From positions 124,001-188,000 of the forward strand of contig NZ_JASZYF010000007.1 of the NCBI RefSeq assembly GCF_030317115.1: a stretch of DNA of 64,000 nucleotides, in the 5' to 3' direction. Both the position numbers and the translations under genes were made by a program. Positions within the stretch are counted from its first letter, which is position 1, and each line of letters starts with the position of its first letter. The DNA is from Variovorax gracilis (GTDB lineage Bacteria; Pseudomonadota; Gammaproteobacteria; Burkholderiales; Burkholderiaceae_C). A model generated the notes under the pieces. That model had not been told where the DNA came from. It saw nothing but the letters and a program-made list of their open reading frames with translations, and ran no database searches. Below are positions 17,829 to 26,427 of this stretch, piece after piece.

Positions 17829-18587
17829 ATGGACGATAACGATCTGCTGCGCTACTCGCGCCACATCCTGCTTGAGGAATTCGGCATTGATGGACAGGCG
17901 CGCGTCAGCGCGGCGCATGCGCTGGTGATCGGTGTCGGCGGGCTTGGCTCGCCGGTCGTGCTGTATCTGGCAGCTGCCGGGGTGGGTCGCATCACTCTGG
18001 TCGATGACGACGAGCTTGACCTGACCAACCTGCAACGCCAAGTTGCGCACACCACTGCGCGCGTGGGGATGGCCAAGGTCGAATCAGCTGCCGCGGCGAT
18101 GCGCGCCCTCAATCCCGACATCACGATCGAAACGCACAGGCTGCGCGCCGACGACGAACTCCTGGCCCGGATGGTCGCTGCGACAGATGTGGTGATCGAT
18201 TGCAGCGACAACTTCGCCACGCGCCACGCGGTGAACCGCGCGTGCGTGACGCATGGCAAGCCGCTGGTGGCTGGCGCGGCCATCCGCTTCGACGGCCAGT
18301 TGAGCGTCTATGACACGCGCGACGCTGCATCGCCCTGCTACGCCTGCCTGTTTCCGCCCGACGCGGATTTCGAGGAAACCCGTTGCGCGGTCCTGGGCGT
18401 TTTCGCGCCCGTCGTCGGCACCATCGGAACCTTGCAGGCCAGTGAAGCATTGAAATTGCTGGCGGGCATCAGCCCGTCGCTCGCCGGCAGCCTCCTGATG
18501 TTCGACGGCCGCCGCACCGCATTCGACACCCTGCGCGTTGCGCGCGACCCCGGCTGCAGCGTCTGCGGGCACCGCCCGAACGCCTAG
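17829..18587 (+). CDS. moeB: ThiF/MoeB-family adenylyltransferase
   Basis: A 252-residue E1-like enzyme that adenylates the C-terminal glycine of MoaD or ThiS for sulfur transfer to molybdopterin or thiazole. The nucleotide loop is VIGVGGLGSPV near residue 37, DDDELDLTNLQRQVAH follows, and two zinc pairs are CYAC near 172 and CSVC near the end. The conserved RCAVLGVFAPVVGTIG segment is present. It has no rhodanese extension. MoeB and ThiF cannot be told apart with certainty. The ATG at 17829 starts at the conserved DNDLLRYSRHILL helix. Its stop overlaps that of the convergent AsmA gene. Confidence 0.9.
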   Translation: MDDNDLLRYSRHILLEEFGIDGQARVSAAHALVIGVGGLGSPVVLYLAAAGVGRITLVDDDELDLTNLQRQVAHTTARVGMAKVESAAAAMRALNPDITIETHRLRADDELLARMVAATDVVIDCSDNFATRHAVNRACVTHGKPLVAGAAIRFDGQLSVYDTRDAASPCYACLFPPDADFEETRCAVLGVFAPVVGTIGTLQASEALKLLAGISPSLAGSLLMFDGRRTAFDTLRVARDPGCSVCGHRPNA

Positions 18588-20626
18588 CCTCCGGTCTGCG
18601 CGGGCTGCTTCCTGGCCTTGGCGGCACCCGCTGCCGCGGCGCGGGAACTCGGTTGCTTTGCCTCGGCCAGCACCTCCTGGCAATCGGCGTCCTGACCCGG
18701 CCCCGTTTCAATGGTCGCGGCGAGTGCGAGCAACGGATTGATCAAGCCCAGGGCCACCGCCGCCGCTCCGCGCGTCGCCAGCGGGCCGGCCTCGACGCCC
18801 GCCTTGGGCGACGCAAAAGTGCCGCGTACGACCAGCGGAGTGCGCAAGGCCAGGATGCTCATGTCCTTGGGCTGCTGCCGCACCACGATGTCCATCGACT
18901 CGCTCGCCAGGTTGATGTTGCCTGTGGCGTTGAACACCGTGTCCGTCGTGTCGAAGACCAGACTGCGGCCGTTCATTACGCCCTTCTCGACGTCGAATGC
19001 AACCGCGGCGCATCGCAACGTCACGTTGTGGTCGCCTTCCAGCAAGAATTTGATGATCTCCCCGCCGTCGAGCCCCATGAATTCAAGCAGCAGATTGCTG
19101 AACTGGCCCTTGCCGGTGATGGCAGCCACGTCTCCCGACGCCCCGCCCAGCCAACTCGCCACCGAGTTGCCACGCCCTGAGAGGTTGATTCGCCCGTCGA
19201 GCTTGCCGAAGCTGGTCTTCAAGGTCTCGACCTTGGGGATCAGCCGGTTGAGTTGCATCGCGCGAATGTCGAGCGCTGCGCGAATGTCTGCAGGGTTCTG
19301 CGTGGCATCGATGCGGATCGCGCCGGCCACCTTGCCGCTGGCAATACCGAGGTTCAGCGGATCCAGGGTCAGGACGCCGTCCTTGAGCTTCACCTGGACG
19401 CTGCCCTTGTCCAGTGGAAGCTCGCGCACGTTCTGGATACGGTCCGCCGTGTAGTTCACGTCGGCGTTCATGGCGCGCAGACGCTCGAAATCCAGCGTGG
19501 CGTCGGGAAGAACCTTGCGGCCGGGATCGCGCTGCGCGCGCTTGACCTGCGTGATGGAGGGCGGCGGGGCGACGCCTTCCACGGCGTTCGCCGAGCGGCT
19601 CGTCGGCGGCAAGCCGATCAGAGGACCAAGGTCGTCCATGTCCATGACGCGCGAGCGCAGCGTCCCGCCCAGGTGAGGCACCTTCTGCGACTTGTCGAAT
19701 TGCATGTCGCCGCCGATGTCGGAAAGCCCGAGGCGGCCCTTCAGGGCTTTCGCCTCCCACAGCGAAGCCTGCTTGCGCAAATTCCCGCTGAGCGCGTAAG
19801 GCGGCGTCTGGGGCAAGGCGATGCCCAGCGCGGGGTAAAGATTGCCGAGGTTCTGGCCCCTGATGTCGAACTGCGCATCAAGGCCGTCCAGACCGGCCAA
19901 CTCTGCGACCGTGCCCTCAACCTTCAGCCGGGTATGCCCGGCCGAGAGCTTGATCTCGATCGGGAACGGCGGCTGCCCCGCGGCATTGAGCTGCAGCACG
20001 TTGCCGGTACGTCCTTCGGCCGTGAGGGGCTGCTGACGGTAGCGGCCCTTGATCTGGTAGCTCAGTGGCATGTCGCCCCGGCCGGTGTCGAAGGTGAAGT
20101 CGGCGTGCAGATCGATCTCCAGGTGCTTGGCGAGGAAATCCAGCGAGCCGCCGTCGACTTGCAGCAAACCGATGGTCGGTACCGTGCTTTCGTCCGAGGT
20201 GTCCTTGCCCAGCGCCCAAGTCCGCCGTCCGTCCTCTTCCATCTGGAGGCCCAGCGACGGCGAGTCCAGAGCCAGCCGGGGAAGCACGACCTTGCGGGAG
20301 AGAAGTTGCCAGAAGCTGATGTCGACTTCCGCGCGTTCGGCACGCACGAGATACGGGTCTCTGGCCCAAGACGGATTGGCGAACTCCACGCCGTCGAGCT
20401 TGACCGTGGCAAGCCGCCAGCCCATGTCCACATCCAGATGCCGCGTGATCTCGAATTTGCGGCCGGTCTTTTCGCTCACGTAGCGATTGACCGGCTCGCG
20501 AAGAAGATCCCACGGAAAGAGCGCGATGACCACCAGGAGGGCGACCAGCAAGCCAAGCAGGACCGCGACGACCCTGGCCCAGGACGAGCGACGCAGCAAA
20601 GATACAGCGGTCGCTTCCACGGACAT
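18584..20626 (-). CDS. AsmA-family protein
   Basis: A 680-residue inner-membrane-anchored periplasmic protein. One N-terminal membrane segment (VVAVLLGLLVALLVVIALFPW) is followed by the AsmA signature of a basic, beta-rich region (GRKFEITRHLDVDMGWRL). The C-terminal AsmA domain holds the repeat-like FDTTDTVFNATGNINLASE segment and VVRGTFASPKAGVEAGPL. AsmA-like proteins are linked to lipid transport and outer-membrane homeostasis. A low-complexity Ala/Lys tail ends the protein. The start is the ATG at 20626, just ahead of the membrane anchor. Confidence 0.88.
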   Translation of the reverse strand: MSVEATAVSLLRRSSWARVVAVLLGLLVALLVVIALFPWDLLREPVNRYVSEKTGRKFEITRHLDVDMGWRLATVKLDGVEFANPSWARDPYLVRAERAEVDISFWQLLSRKVVLPRLALDSPSLGLQMEEDGRRTWALGKDTSDESTVPTIGLLQVDGGSLDFLAKHLEIDLHADFTFDTGRGDMPLSYQIKGRYRQQPLTAEGRTGNVLQLNAAGQPPFPIEIKLSAGHTRLKVEGTVAELAGLDGLDAQFDIRGQNLGNLYPALGIALPQTPPYALSGNLRKQASLWEAKALKGRLGLSDIGGDMQFDKSQKVPHLGGTLRSRVMDMDDLGPLIGLPPTSRSANAVEGVAPPPSITQVKRAQRDPGRKVLPDATLDFERLRAMNADVNYTADRIQNVRELPLDKGSVQVKLKDGVLTLDPLNLGIASGKVAGAIRIDATQNPADIRAALDIRAMQLNRLIPKVETLKTSFGKLDGRINLSGRGNSVASWLGGASGDVAAITGKGQFSNLLLEFMGLDGGEIIKFLLEGDHNVTLRCAAVAFDVEKGVMNGRSLVFDTTDTVFNATGNINLASESMDIVVRQQPKDMSILALRTPLVVRGTFASPKAGVEAGPLATRGAAAVALGLINPLLALAATIETGPGQDADCQEVLAEAKQPSSRAAAAGAAKARKQPAQTGG

Positions 20627-20634
20627 GAAACCTT

Positions 20635-20838
20635 TCAGTCGATCGCTGGCGTCTTGCCGGCCGATGTCACGGCCTGTGGCGCAGCGAGGATGGAAACAGC
20701 CGAAACACCCGCGGACGCAGCAGACGTTGCAGCTTCTGCAAACCGCAGTTCGGCCATGGCAGGCTCGCCTCCTGCGATCACCGCGGCGGCGGCGAGAGCA
20801 AGAAGGCCAGTGGCAACGTAGCTCCACACGATGTTCAT
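20635..20838 (-). CDS. Small hypothetical membrane or secreted protein
   Basis: A 67-residue frame with a hydrophobic N-terminus (VWSYVATGLLALAAAAVIAGG) that could be a signal or anchor, followed by an Ala/Ser-rich stretch. It lies 8 bases upstream of the AsmA gene on the same strand. No family recognised; coding status rests on the signal-like start and tight spacing. Confidence 0.5.
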   Translation of the reverse strand: MNIVWSYVATGLLALAAAAVIAGGEPAMAELRFAEAATSAASAGVSAVSILAAPQAVTSAGKTPAID

Positions 20839-21101
20839 TCTCTGTACCTTCTGACGGGTGTTCAGTGACGTGGTGAAGAGCGTAAGGAAAGGCACTCCGG
20901 TGCCAGGTCGGTAGCCGGCCGCAGTTACTGTGGGGCCGCGCCTACGTCCGAAGTTCGCATTCGGGCGTAAGAACAAGCCTACAGCCGCTGCCCCCGGAAC
21001 CCTGCATGATGTCGCCCAATAATCATTAGCATCTGCAATGAGAGCTTTCCGGGCGCGCGCCGGGTGGGCCAGGATGCTCGCCAAGGGGGCAAGCGGTTCT
21101 C
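20839..21101. other. Divergent intergenic region
   Basis: The longest gap in the window. It should hold promoters for the small membrane protein (minus) and the receiver gene (plus). A short hairpin GGCAC-TCCG-GTGCC sits near 20894-20907. I see no RNA gene and no promoter I would place with confidence. Confidence 0.4.
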
Positions 21102-21500
21102 ATGGACCCAAGATTGAAAACCTACATCGTCGAAGACAACGTCACGATCCGAGAGAACCTTGTCGGCACTCTTGAAGAGCTCACGTGCATTTCGGCCATT
21201 GGCTTCGCCGAGACAGAGGCCGAGGCGAGCCAATGGCTCAGTGACAACGGTGACGAATGGGAGCTGGCAATCGTCGACCTCTTCCTCAAGCAGGGCAGCG
21301 GACTCGGCGTTCTGCAAACCTGCATGTCCCGCCGCCCGAGCCAGAAAGTCGTGGTCCTCAGCAACTACGCCACCCCCGACATCCGCAAGCGCTGCGCGCA
21401 ATTCGGCGTCGACGCGGTCTTCGACAAGTCCAACGAGATCGACGGCCTCATCGACTTCTGCATAGAGCAGGCAGCCGCGCGGCACCCGACCCGAACCTGA
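21102..21500 (+). CDS. Stand-alone response-regulator receiver domain
   Basis: A 132-residue protein that is one CheY-like receiver with no output domain. Conserved residues are present: the acidic pair ED at 11-12, phosphoacceptor D59 in IVDLFLKQGSG, Ser in VVLSNYA and Lys in VFDKSNE. Such proteins act as phosphate sinks, shuttles or protein-binding switches. It lies near a LuxR-type regulator and a histidine kinase, so it could share that kinase; this is inference. It shows no DNA-binding part. Confidence 0.85.
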   Translation: MDPRLKTYIVEDNVTIRENLVGTLEELTCISAIGFAETEAEASQWLSDNGDEWELAIVDLFLKQGSGLGVLQTCMSRRPSQKVVVLSNYATPDIRKRCAQFGVDAVFDKSNEIDGLIDFCIEQAAARHPTRT

Positions 21501-21568
21501 CCCTCAGCCATCCCCCGGCAGGGGAGAGATGCATCCACGCGGAGTGCGCGCAGCCCTGTAGGCAAGCT

Positions 21569-22201
21569 TCAATCGATCAGCTTGTTCTTCAGCGCGTAGT
21601 AGGTCAGGTCGCTGTTGGAGGAGAGGTTCATCTTCTCCATCAGGCGGGTGCGATAGGTACTCACCGTCTTGACCGACAGCGACAGCGTCTTGGCGATGTC
21701 GCCCGCGGTTTCGCCCTTCGCCAGCTTGAGGAACACCTGGAATTCGCGTTCGGAGAGCTGCTCGTGCGGCGCTGCATCGTCCTTGCGGTCGAGTTGGCGC
21801 GCCAGGAGTTCCGCCACTGCGGGTGTGATGTAGCGGCGGCCCAGCGAGATGGTGCGGATTGCATTCACGATCTCGATCGGATCGCATTCCTTGTTGAGGT
21901 AGCCGCTCGCGCCCTGGCGGATCAGGTTCATCGCGTAGTGCTCTTCGGGGTAGCCGCTCAGGATGAGGATGCCGACATCCGGCGCCTTGGCGCGAATCAT
22001 CGCGAGCGCATCGATGCCGCTCTGCCCGGGCATGGAGAGGTCCATCACGAGGACGTCGAGTTCAGTCGTGCGGACCAGTTCGATCGCCTCGCGGCCGCTG
22101 GCAGCTTCCCCCACGACGCGCAGGTCGACATGCTCGGAGAAAAACTGGCGCAAGCCGGAGCGCACGATGGCGTGGTCGTCCACAATTCCGATCTTGATCA
22201 T
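21569..22201 (-). CDS. NarL/LuxR-family response regulator
   Basis: A 210-residue two-component regulator. The receiver has DD at 8-9, phosphoacceptor D54 in VMDLSMPG, and Lys in YLNKE. The LuxR-type DNA-binding domain follows at about 145-205, with LSEREFQVFLKLAKGETAGDIAKTL and SVKTVSTYRTRLMEKM. It is divergent from the histidine kinase gene at 22306, with 104 bases between, which is a common arrangement for a cognate pair. Confidence 0.92.
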   Translation of the reverse strand: MIKIGIVDDHAIVRSGLRQFFSEHVDLRVVGEAASGREAIELVRTTELDVLVMDLSMPGQSGIDALAMIRAKAPDVGILILSGYPEEHYAMNLIRQGASGYLNKECDPIEIVNAIRTISLGRRYITPAVAELLARQLDRKDDAAPHEQLSEREFQVFLKLAKGETAGDIAKTLSLSVKTVSTYRTRLMEKMNLSSNSDLTYYALKNKLID

Positions 22202-22305
22202 CTGTTACCTTCGTTGAACCGTGCGGCCTTCTGCGCCGCACGATGTCGGTCCCTGTTCGGCTCGATTATTCCCGATTTGAACCCTAGGCATTACACGGAA
22301 ACCTC

Positions 22306-23646
22306 ATGCGCTGGTTAGCTTTCCCGAAGATGGCCCTGGGCCTGACGCTCGCCGTGCTGGCAGCGCTGGTGCTGGTGGGCATCAACGAAGCCGGCTACCG
22401 CCAATCCTCCCAGGCACTCACCGAAGTGGGCGACGCCCAGCGCGCGCGCATGGTGCTCAACCTGATGCTCCAGAACGTCCTGGATGCAGAAACGGGCCAG
22501 CGCGGCTATCTGTTGACAGGAGAAGCCCGCTACCGGGAGCCCTATGACAATGCGGTCAAGCAGGTGGATGGCCACATGGCCGCGCTGCAGATCCTCTATG
22601 CCGGGAGACCTGCCGAACTCGCGCAGCTGAGCCAGCTGGCAAAGCACGTGGGGCGCAAGCTCGCTGAAATGGAGATGAGCGTCCGCTTGCGCCAGAACGG
22701 CAACGAAGACGCATGGAAATTCGTCATCACGACCGACGTGGGCCGTGAGGAAATGGATTCCATTCGCAATGAGATCAGCGATCTGATCGCGATCCGAAAT
22801 GAAGAACTGACGCGCGGACAGCTGCAGATCGCCAAATCACTGCGCTTCGCGCGAATCGGCATCGGCCTCGTGGCGCTTGCGGGCCTGGCCGCCTTCTTTC
22901 TTTACCTGCGGCAGACCCACGCACTGCGCTCCGTCGGCGAGCGCCAGCAGAAAGCGCTGGAATACGAACGCAATGCGCTGGAAGACGAGGTGCGGGAGCG
23001 CACCACGACGCTGGCCGAGCTCGCCACCCACCTGCAGCAGGTGCGCGAAACCGAGCGGGGCTACCTGGCCCGCGAGTTGCACGACGAACTGGGTTCCCTG
23101 CTCACCGCGGCCAAGCTCGACGTCGCCCGCCTGAAATCCCGCCTGACGGACTCGCCCGATGCCACGCAGCGGCTGCAGCATCTGAACGAATTGCTCAACA
23201 GCGGCATCGCCCTGAAGCGCCGCATCATCGAAGACCTGCGTCCGTCCTCGCTCTCCAACCTGGGGCTGGTCGCTTCGCTCGAGATCCTCGGGCGCGAATT
23301 TGCCGAGCGCTCGAACATCGAGATCGAGATGGTGCTCGAACCCGTTGTCCTGGACGAGTCCAACCAGCTCACCGTCTATCGGATGGTCCAGGAGAGCCTC
23401 ACCAACATCAGCAAGTACGCGCAGGCCACCGAGGCCAGCATCGTGATGAAGAACTACGGCAACCACGTGGTCGTGGAAGTCAGCGACAACGGCAAGGGCT
23501 TCGACACGCAGCACTCGCGCCCGTCGACCCATGGCCTGGCGGGCATGCGGCATCGCGTCGAGGCGGCCAAGGGCAAGCTCAACGTGTCATCGTCCGAGGG
23601 TCAGGGCACGCGACTGAGCGCCGTCCTTCCTTCCAGCCCGGCCTGA
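22306..23646 (+). CDS. CHASE3-domain sensor histidine kinase
   Basis: A 446-residue membrane kinase of the NarX/DegS type. A first membrane segment (LGLTLAVLAALVLVG) and a second (IGIGLVALAGLAAFFLYL, near 190) bracket a CHASE3 sensor domain containing DAETGQRGYLLTG. The HisKA_3 dimerisation helix has phosphoacceptor H259 in ARELHDELGSLLTAAK. The ATPase domain ends the protein, with N box LTNISKYAQA, VSDNGKGFD and HGLAGMRHRVEA. This kinase class pairs with LuxR-type regulators such as the divergent neighbour. Confidence 0.93.
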   Translation: MRWLAFPKMALGLTLAVLAALVLVGINEAGYRQSSQALTEVGDAQRARMVLNLMLQNVLDAETGQRGYLLTGEARYREPYDNAVKQVDGHMAALQILYAGRPAELAQLSQLAKHVGRKLAEMEMSVRLRQNGNEDAWKFVITTDVGREEMDSIRNEISDLIAIRNEELTRGQLQIAKSLRFARIGIGLVALAGLAAFFLYLRQTHALRSVGERQQKALEYERNALEDEVRERTTTLAELATHLQQVRETERGYLARELHDELGSLLTAAKLDVARLKSRLTDSPDATQRLQHLNELLNSGIALKRRIIEDLRPSSLSNLGLVASLEILGREFAERSNIEIEMVLEPVVLDESNQLTVYRMVQESLTNISKYAQATEASIVMKNYGNHVVVEVSDNGKGFDTQHSRPSTHGLAGMRHRVEAAKGKLNVSSSEGQGTRLSAVLPSSPA

Positions 23647-23821
23647 ACGCCTTTGGCCTTTCGCGGCGATGTCCGCGGTGATTCGGCCCTCTCCTACGCC
23701 CCGCGCCCGCTGCTGCTGACAGGGGGCGAACGACCATCCTCTTAACGTTGGTCCCAGGCCGTTCCTCAACCGGACGCGCTGGTATTCATCTCAACGGGGC
23801 CATCCTCGAAAGGAGTTCAGC

Positions 23822-23986
23822 ATGTTGCATTACGCAGTCGTGTTCCTGGTCATCGCATTGATCGCCGCGCTGTTCGGATTCGGCGGTATCGCCGCCAGTG
23901 CCGTGGGCATCGCGAAGATCCTGTTCGTGATCTTCCTGATCCTTGCTCTCGCCAGCTTCATCGCGGGCTTGATGCGACGCGGGTAG
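23822..23986 (+). CDS. DUF1328/UPF0391 small membrane protein
   Basis: A 54-residue protein of two membrane helices ([18 protein letters not shown] and [17 protein letters not shown]) ending MRRG. This is the whole UPF0391 family shape. AAAGGAG lies 9 bases upstream of the ATG. The family is common in stress-induced gene groups; its molecular role is not known. It opens a block of envelope and stress genes. Confidence 0.88.
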   Translation: MLHYAVVFLVIALIAALFGFGGIAASAVGIAKILFVIFLILALASFIAGLMRRG

Positions 23987-24044
23987 CGTCGTTACGATGA
24001 GCAGGCACTCGCAAACAAATCCAATCTCCTGGAAGGATCCATTC

Positions 24045-24419
24045 ATGAACACGACCACCAAGACTCCCGCGCAACTGGCCGAGGATGCTCGCCAGACCGC
24101 CAACGACGCCATCGACACGACGCGCGCCTATGCGCAAAACGCCGTGAACGCCGCAGGCGAAAAGGTTCGCGACCTGCGTCGCGAGGCCGAGCCAGCGGTG
24201 GAGCAACTCGCTGCACGCGTCCAGCAGGCCGTGCAACGCGGGCTGGATGCCGCATCGACGACCAGCGCGCGCGCCCAACGCCGCCTGGAAGCCGCCGCCG
24301 ACGTCACGGGCAAGTACATCGCCGACCAGCCGGTCCGCTCGGTGCTCGTGGCGGCAGCCGCCGGCGCAGCCATCACGGCGCTGATCGTATTGGCCAGCCG
24401 TCGCCGGGACGACTATTGA
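24045..24419 (+). CDS. DUF883 (ElaB/YqjD-like) protein
   Basis: A 124-residue protein with a long Ala-rich amphipathic helix (about 10-95) and one C-terminal membrane segment (VLVAAAAGAAITALIVLA) followed by SRRRDDY. E. coli ElaB and YqjD, of the same fold, are tail-anchored, stationary-phase proteins that associate with ribosomes. GGAAGG precedes the ATG. The order DUF883, YqjE-like, third small protein mirrors the yqjDEK operon. Confidence 0.85.
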   Translation: MNTTTKTPAQLAEDARQTANDAIDTTRAYAQNAVNAAGEKVRDLRREAEPAVEQLAARVQQAVQRGLDAASTTSARAQRRLEAAADVTGKYIADQPVRSVLVAAAAGAAITALIVLASRRRDDY

Positions 24420-24480
24420 TCTGATGGTCTGACCGCCCTCCCTCGGCTCTGGCAGAGCCCTCACAGCACCTTGTAGCAGC

Positions 24481-24861
24481 ATGCTTCATCCCATTTACTC
24501 CACGGTGCTCGGGCATCCTGAGCTGATCGCCGATCACATTGCCAACTACGGCGCGCTCGTGCGGCAGGAGACGCACGAAGCGAGCCGCGGTCTGATTGCC
24601 CGCCTGGTGGCGGGGGTTCTCGCGGCGGTGAGCGCGATGCTCGCGTTGGGACTGATCGGTGTAGCCGTGATGCTCGGGATGCTGCACGGCAGCTTTCATT
24701 GGGTACTGGCGCTCGTGCCCGGCGTTGCCGTCCTGATCGCTCTGGTGTCGGCCTACGTGGCGTCGCGACCGCAGGAAATGCATGCGTTCGCTGATCTGCG
24801 AGCGCAGATCGACGCTGACGTGCACGCGCTTCATGTTGCGGGGCAGCGCCATGGCAGCTGA
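24481..24861 (+). CDS. YqjE-like phage-holin-family membrane protein
   Basis: A 126-residue protein with two membrane helices (about 45-65 and 75-95) between charged ends, matching the holin-superfamily-III/YqjE group found beside DUF883 genes. It is not part of any prophage here. The 3' end overlaps the next gene by 11 bases, so the two are probably translationally coupled. Confidence 0.75.
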   Translation: MLHPIYSTVLGHPELIADHIANYGALVRQETHEASRGLIARLVAGVLAAVSAMLALGLIGVAVMLGMLHGSFHWVLALVPGVAVLIALVSAYVASRPQEMHAFADLRAQIDADVHALHVAGQRHGS

Positions 24862-25291
24862 ACCCACCACGCTTACCCCGCAAGAGCGGTTGGCTATCTC
24901 ACGCAGGGCCCTCGTGTCGCAGTTGCAAGGCAATCGCCGCCACGCACCGGACCCGCCGCGCGTATCCCGCCCGCAGCGGCCCGATGGCAAGCCCAGCCCA
25001 TTTGCCTGGGCCGAGGTGGCCCGGAACGTCGCCCGGCGCTGGTGGCGTAGGCATCCCGCCAATGCGGTCACCCAGGTTGCCCGGCCCCTGCTGGAGCGCT
25101 ACGCACGAGAAGAGCCTGCGAAGCTCATGGCCGCGGCCGCCGCGACCGGCGCGCTGCTGGTACTGGTCAAGCCGTGGCGCCTGCTTTCGATCACTGCCGT
25201 GCTGGCCGCCGTCCTGAAGACATCGGACATGGCCGACCTGGTGAACACGCTGATGCAGAAAAACGCAAACCCACGAAAGGATCCTCCATGA
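24851..25291 (+). CDS. Hypothetical protein of the yqjDEK-like cluster
   Basis: A 146-residue protein with a basic N-terminal half (RRALVSQLQGNRRHAPDPP, then RRWWRRHP) and a weakly hydrophobic C-terminal segment ([18 protein letters not shown]). Its position, third after DUF883 and the YqjE-like gene, matches that of YqjK. Sequence resemblance to YqjK is limited, so only the context supports a link. It overlaps its upstream neighbour, and its stop overlaps the next ATG in ATGA. Confidence 0.65.
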   Translation: MAAEPTTLTPQERLAISRRALVSQLQGNRRHAPDPPRVSRPQRPDGKPSPFAWAEVARNVARRWWRRHPANAVTQVARPLLERYAREEPAKLMAAAAATGALLVLVKPWRLLSITAVLAAVLKTSDMADLVNTLMQKNANPRKDPP

Positions 25292-25833
25292 ACACCGCCG
25301 TCAAGGAACGCCCGGAACGCCTGGTTCTCGACCAGGCCGCCATCGATGCCGCATCGAAGAGCCTCGATGAAGGCGCCGTCACGCCGAACTACGGCCCGTG
25401 GCGGGACGACATCGTCAAACTGCTCAACGACGCGCTCGCGACCGAGTTGGTCTGCGTGATGCGCTACAGGCGCCACTATTTCACGGCCAGCGGAGAGGCT
25501 TCGCCGAAGATCGCCGAGGAATTTCTCGTTCATGCCAATGAGGAACTGGGACACGCGGACAAGATTGCCGAGCGCATCGTCCAGCTCGGCGGCGAACCGG
25601 ATTTCAACCCCAAGAGCCTGTTGGAGCGCAGCCATGCCGACTACGACGCATCGCTGGACTTGCAGGCGATGGTCCGCGCCAACCTGATTGCGGAGCGAAT
25701 TGCCATCGAGTCCTATCGCCAGATGATTTCCCTCATCGGCGACAAGGACCCGACGACCCGTCGCATGCTGGAAGAAATCCTTGCCGACGAAGAAGAGCAT
25801 GCCGACGAATTGAAGGATTGGCTCAAGAGTTGA
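25288..25833 (+). CDS. Ferritin-like (bacterioferritin/Dps-type) protein
   Basis: A 181-residue four-helix protein. Metal-ligand patterns are visible: Glu in ATELVCVMRY, the E-x-x-H pair in HANEELGHADKIAERI, Glu in ANLIAERIAIESY and DEEEHADELKDWL at the end. This fits a diiron ferritin-like or bacterioferritin-type protein that stores iron or consumes peroxide. A haem-ligating methionine cannot be assigned. It is the last gene of the stress block and is followed by a strong terminator. Confidence 0.85.
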   Translation: MNTAVKERPERLVLDQAAIDAASKSLDEGAVTPNYGPWRDDIVKLLNDALATELVCVMRYRRHYFTASGEASPKIAEEFLVHANEELGHADKIAERIVQLGGEPDFNPKSLLERSHADYDASLDLQAMVRANLIAERIAIESYRQMISLIGDKDPTTRRMLEEILADEEEHADELKDWLKS

Positions 25834-25854
25834 TGAATCCAGCGCTCGACCATG

Positions 25855-25881
25855 AAAAAGCCCGGGAACCCCGGGCTTTTT
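25855..25881. terminator. Bidirectional intrinsic terminator
   Basis: AAAAAGCCCGGG (25855-25866) pairs perfectly with CCCGGGCTTTTT (25870-25881) around the loop AAC. It has a T run on both strands. It ends the ferritin-gene transcript from the left and the BON-gene transcript from the right. Confidence 0.95.
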
Positions 25882-25915
25882 CTTTCTTGCGTCGTGAAGG
25901 TGTCCGGAGGCGGAC

Positions 25916-26368
25916 TTACATCTTCACTTCCAGGTTGTTGTTGACTGCGCTGACGCCCTTCACGGACTTTGCAATCTCTTCGGCACGCGCCTTCGCGGCC
26001 GCATTCGGCGCCGGGCCGCTCAGGCTCACCGTGCCACCCTTGGTGTCCACGTCGATCTTGATGGCGCTGAGATCCGGATCCTTGGCGAGGCCGGTCGACA
26101 CGGCAGCCGTGATGGTCGCGTCGTCCACCGCCGCCGCGACGCTTGCGCCCGCGTCCTTTACCGACTCCTTGGTCGATGCTGCAGCAGATTCCGACTTGGC
26201 CTTGGCATCCGCGCCGGCCTGTTCGGTCTTCGCAATCGCCGAATCCACCTTTTGGCCCGCCGTCTGGTTGCCCGCCTTGTCACAGGCGCTGAGTGCGAGC
26301 ACGCCACTGGCCAGCATCAGTGCCAGCCAATGCCGCGAGTATCTGGAAATAGGGTTGAGATCAGTCAT
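25916..26368 (-). CDS. BON-domain lipoprotein (OsmY-like)
   Basis: A 150-residue protein with a lipoprotein signal (WLALMLASGVLALSAC, cysteine near residue 29), an Ala/Lys-rich helical linker, and one BON domain (about 80-150; DDATITAAVSTGLAKDP, then GGTVSLSG and VKGVSAVNNNLEVK). BON proteins are envelope stress proteins thought to contact membranes. The start at 26368 has GGAGG upstream (CAGGAGGTTCCC-ATG on the minus strand). Confidence 0.88.
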   Translation of the reverse strand: MTDLNPISRYSRHWLALMLASGVLALSACDKAGNQTAGQKVDSAIAKTEQAGADAKAKSESAAASTKESVKDAGASVAAAVDDATITAAVSTGLAKDPDLSAIKIDVDTKGGTVSLSGPAPNAAAKARAEEIAKSVKGVSAVNNNLEVKM

Positions 26369-26393
26369 GGGAACCTCCTGTCGTTCGATAGAA

Positions 26394-26421
26394 GGGCTTG
26401 CACACCTGGATGTGCAAGCCC
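26394..26421. repeat. Perfect 11-bp inverted repeat between csbD-like and BON genes
   Basis: GGGCTTGCACA (26394-26404) and TGTGCAAGCCC (26411-26421) flank CCTGGA. On the minus strand it lies 6 bases after the CsbD-family stop and 25 bases before the BON-gene start. No T run follows, so it is either an mRNA-stabilising intercistronic hairpin or an operator. Confidence 0.75.
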
Positions 26422-26427
26422 TGCGCG

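Noticed and set aside
23727..23752. An ECF-like pattern (CGAAC then CGTT) upstream of the DUF1328 gene
   Set aside because: The spacer is about 14 rather than 16-17 bases, and the matching sigma factor is known from Alphaproteobacteria.
24481..24861. Phage holin as a sign of a prophage
   Set aside because: The gene is in a DUF883/YqjE-type chromosomal cluster, and no other phage gene is present.
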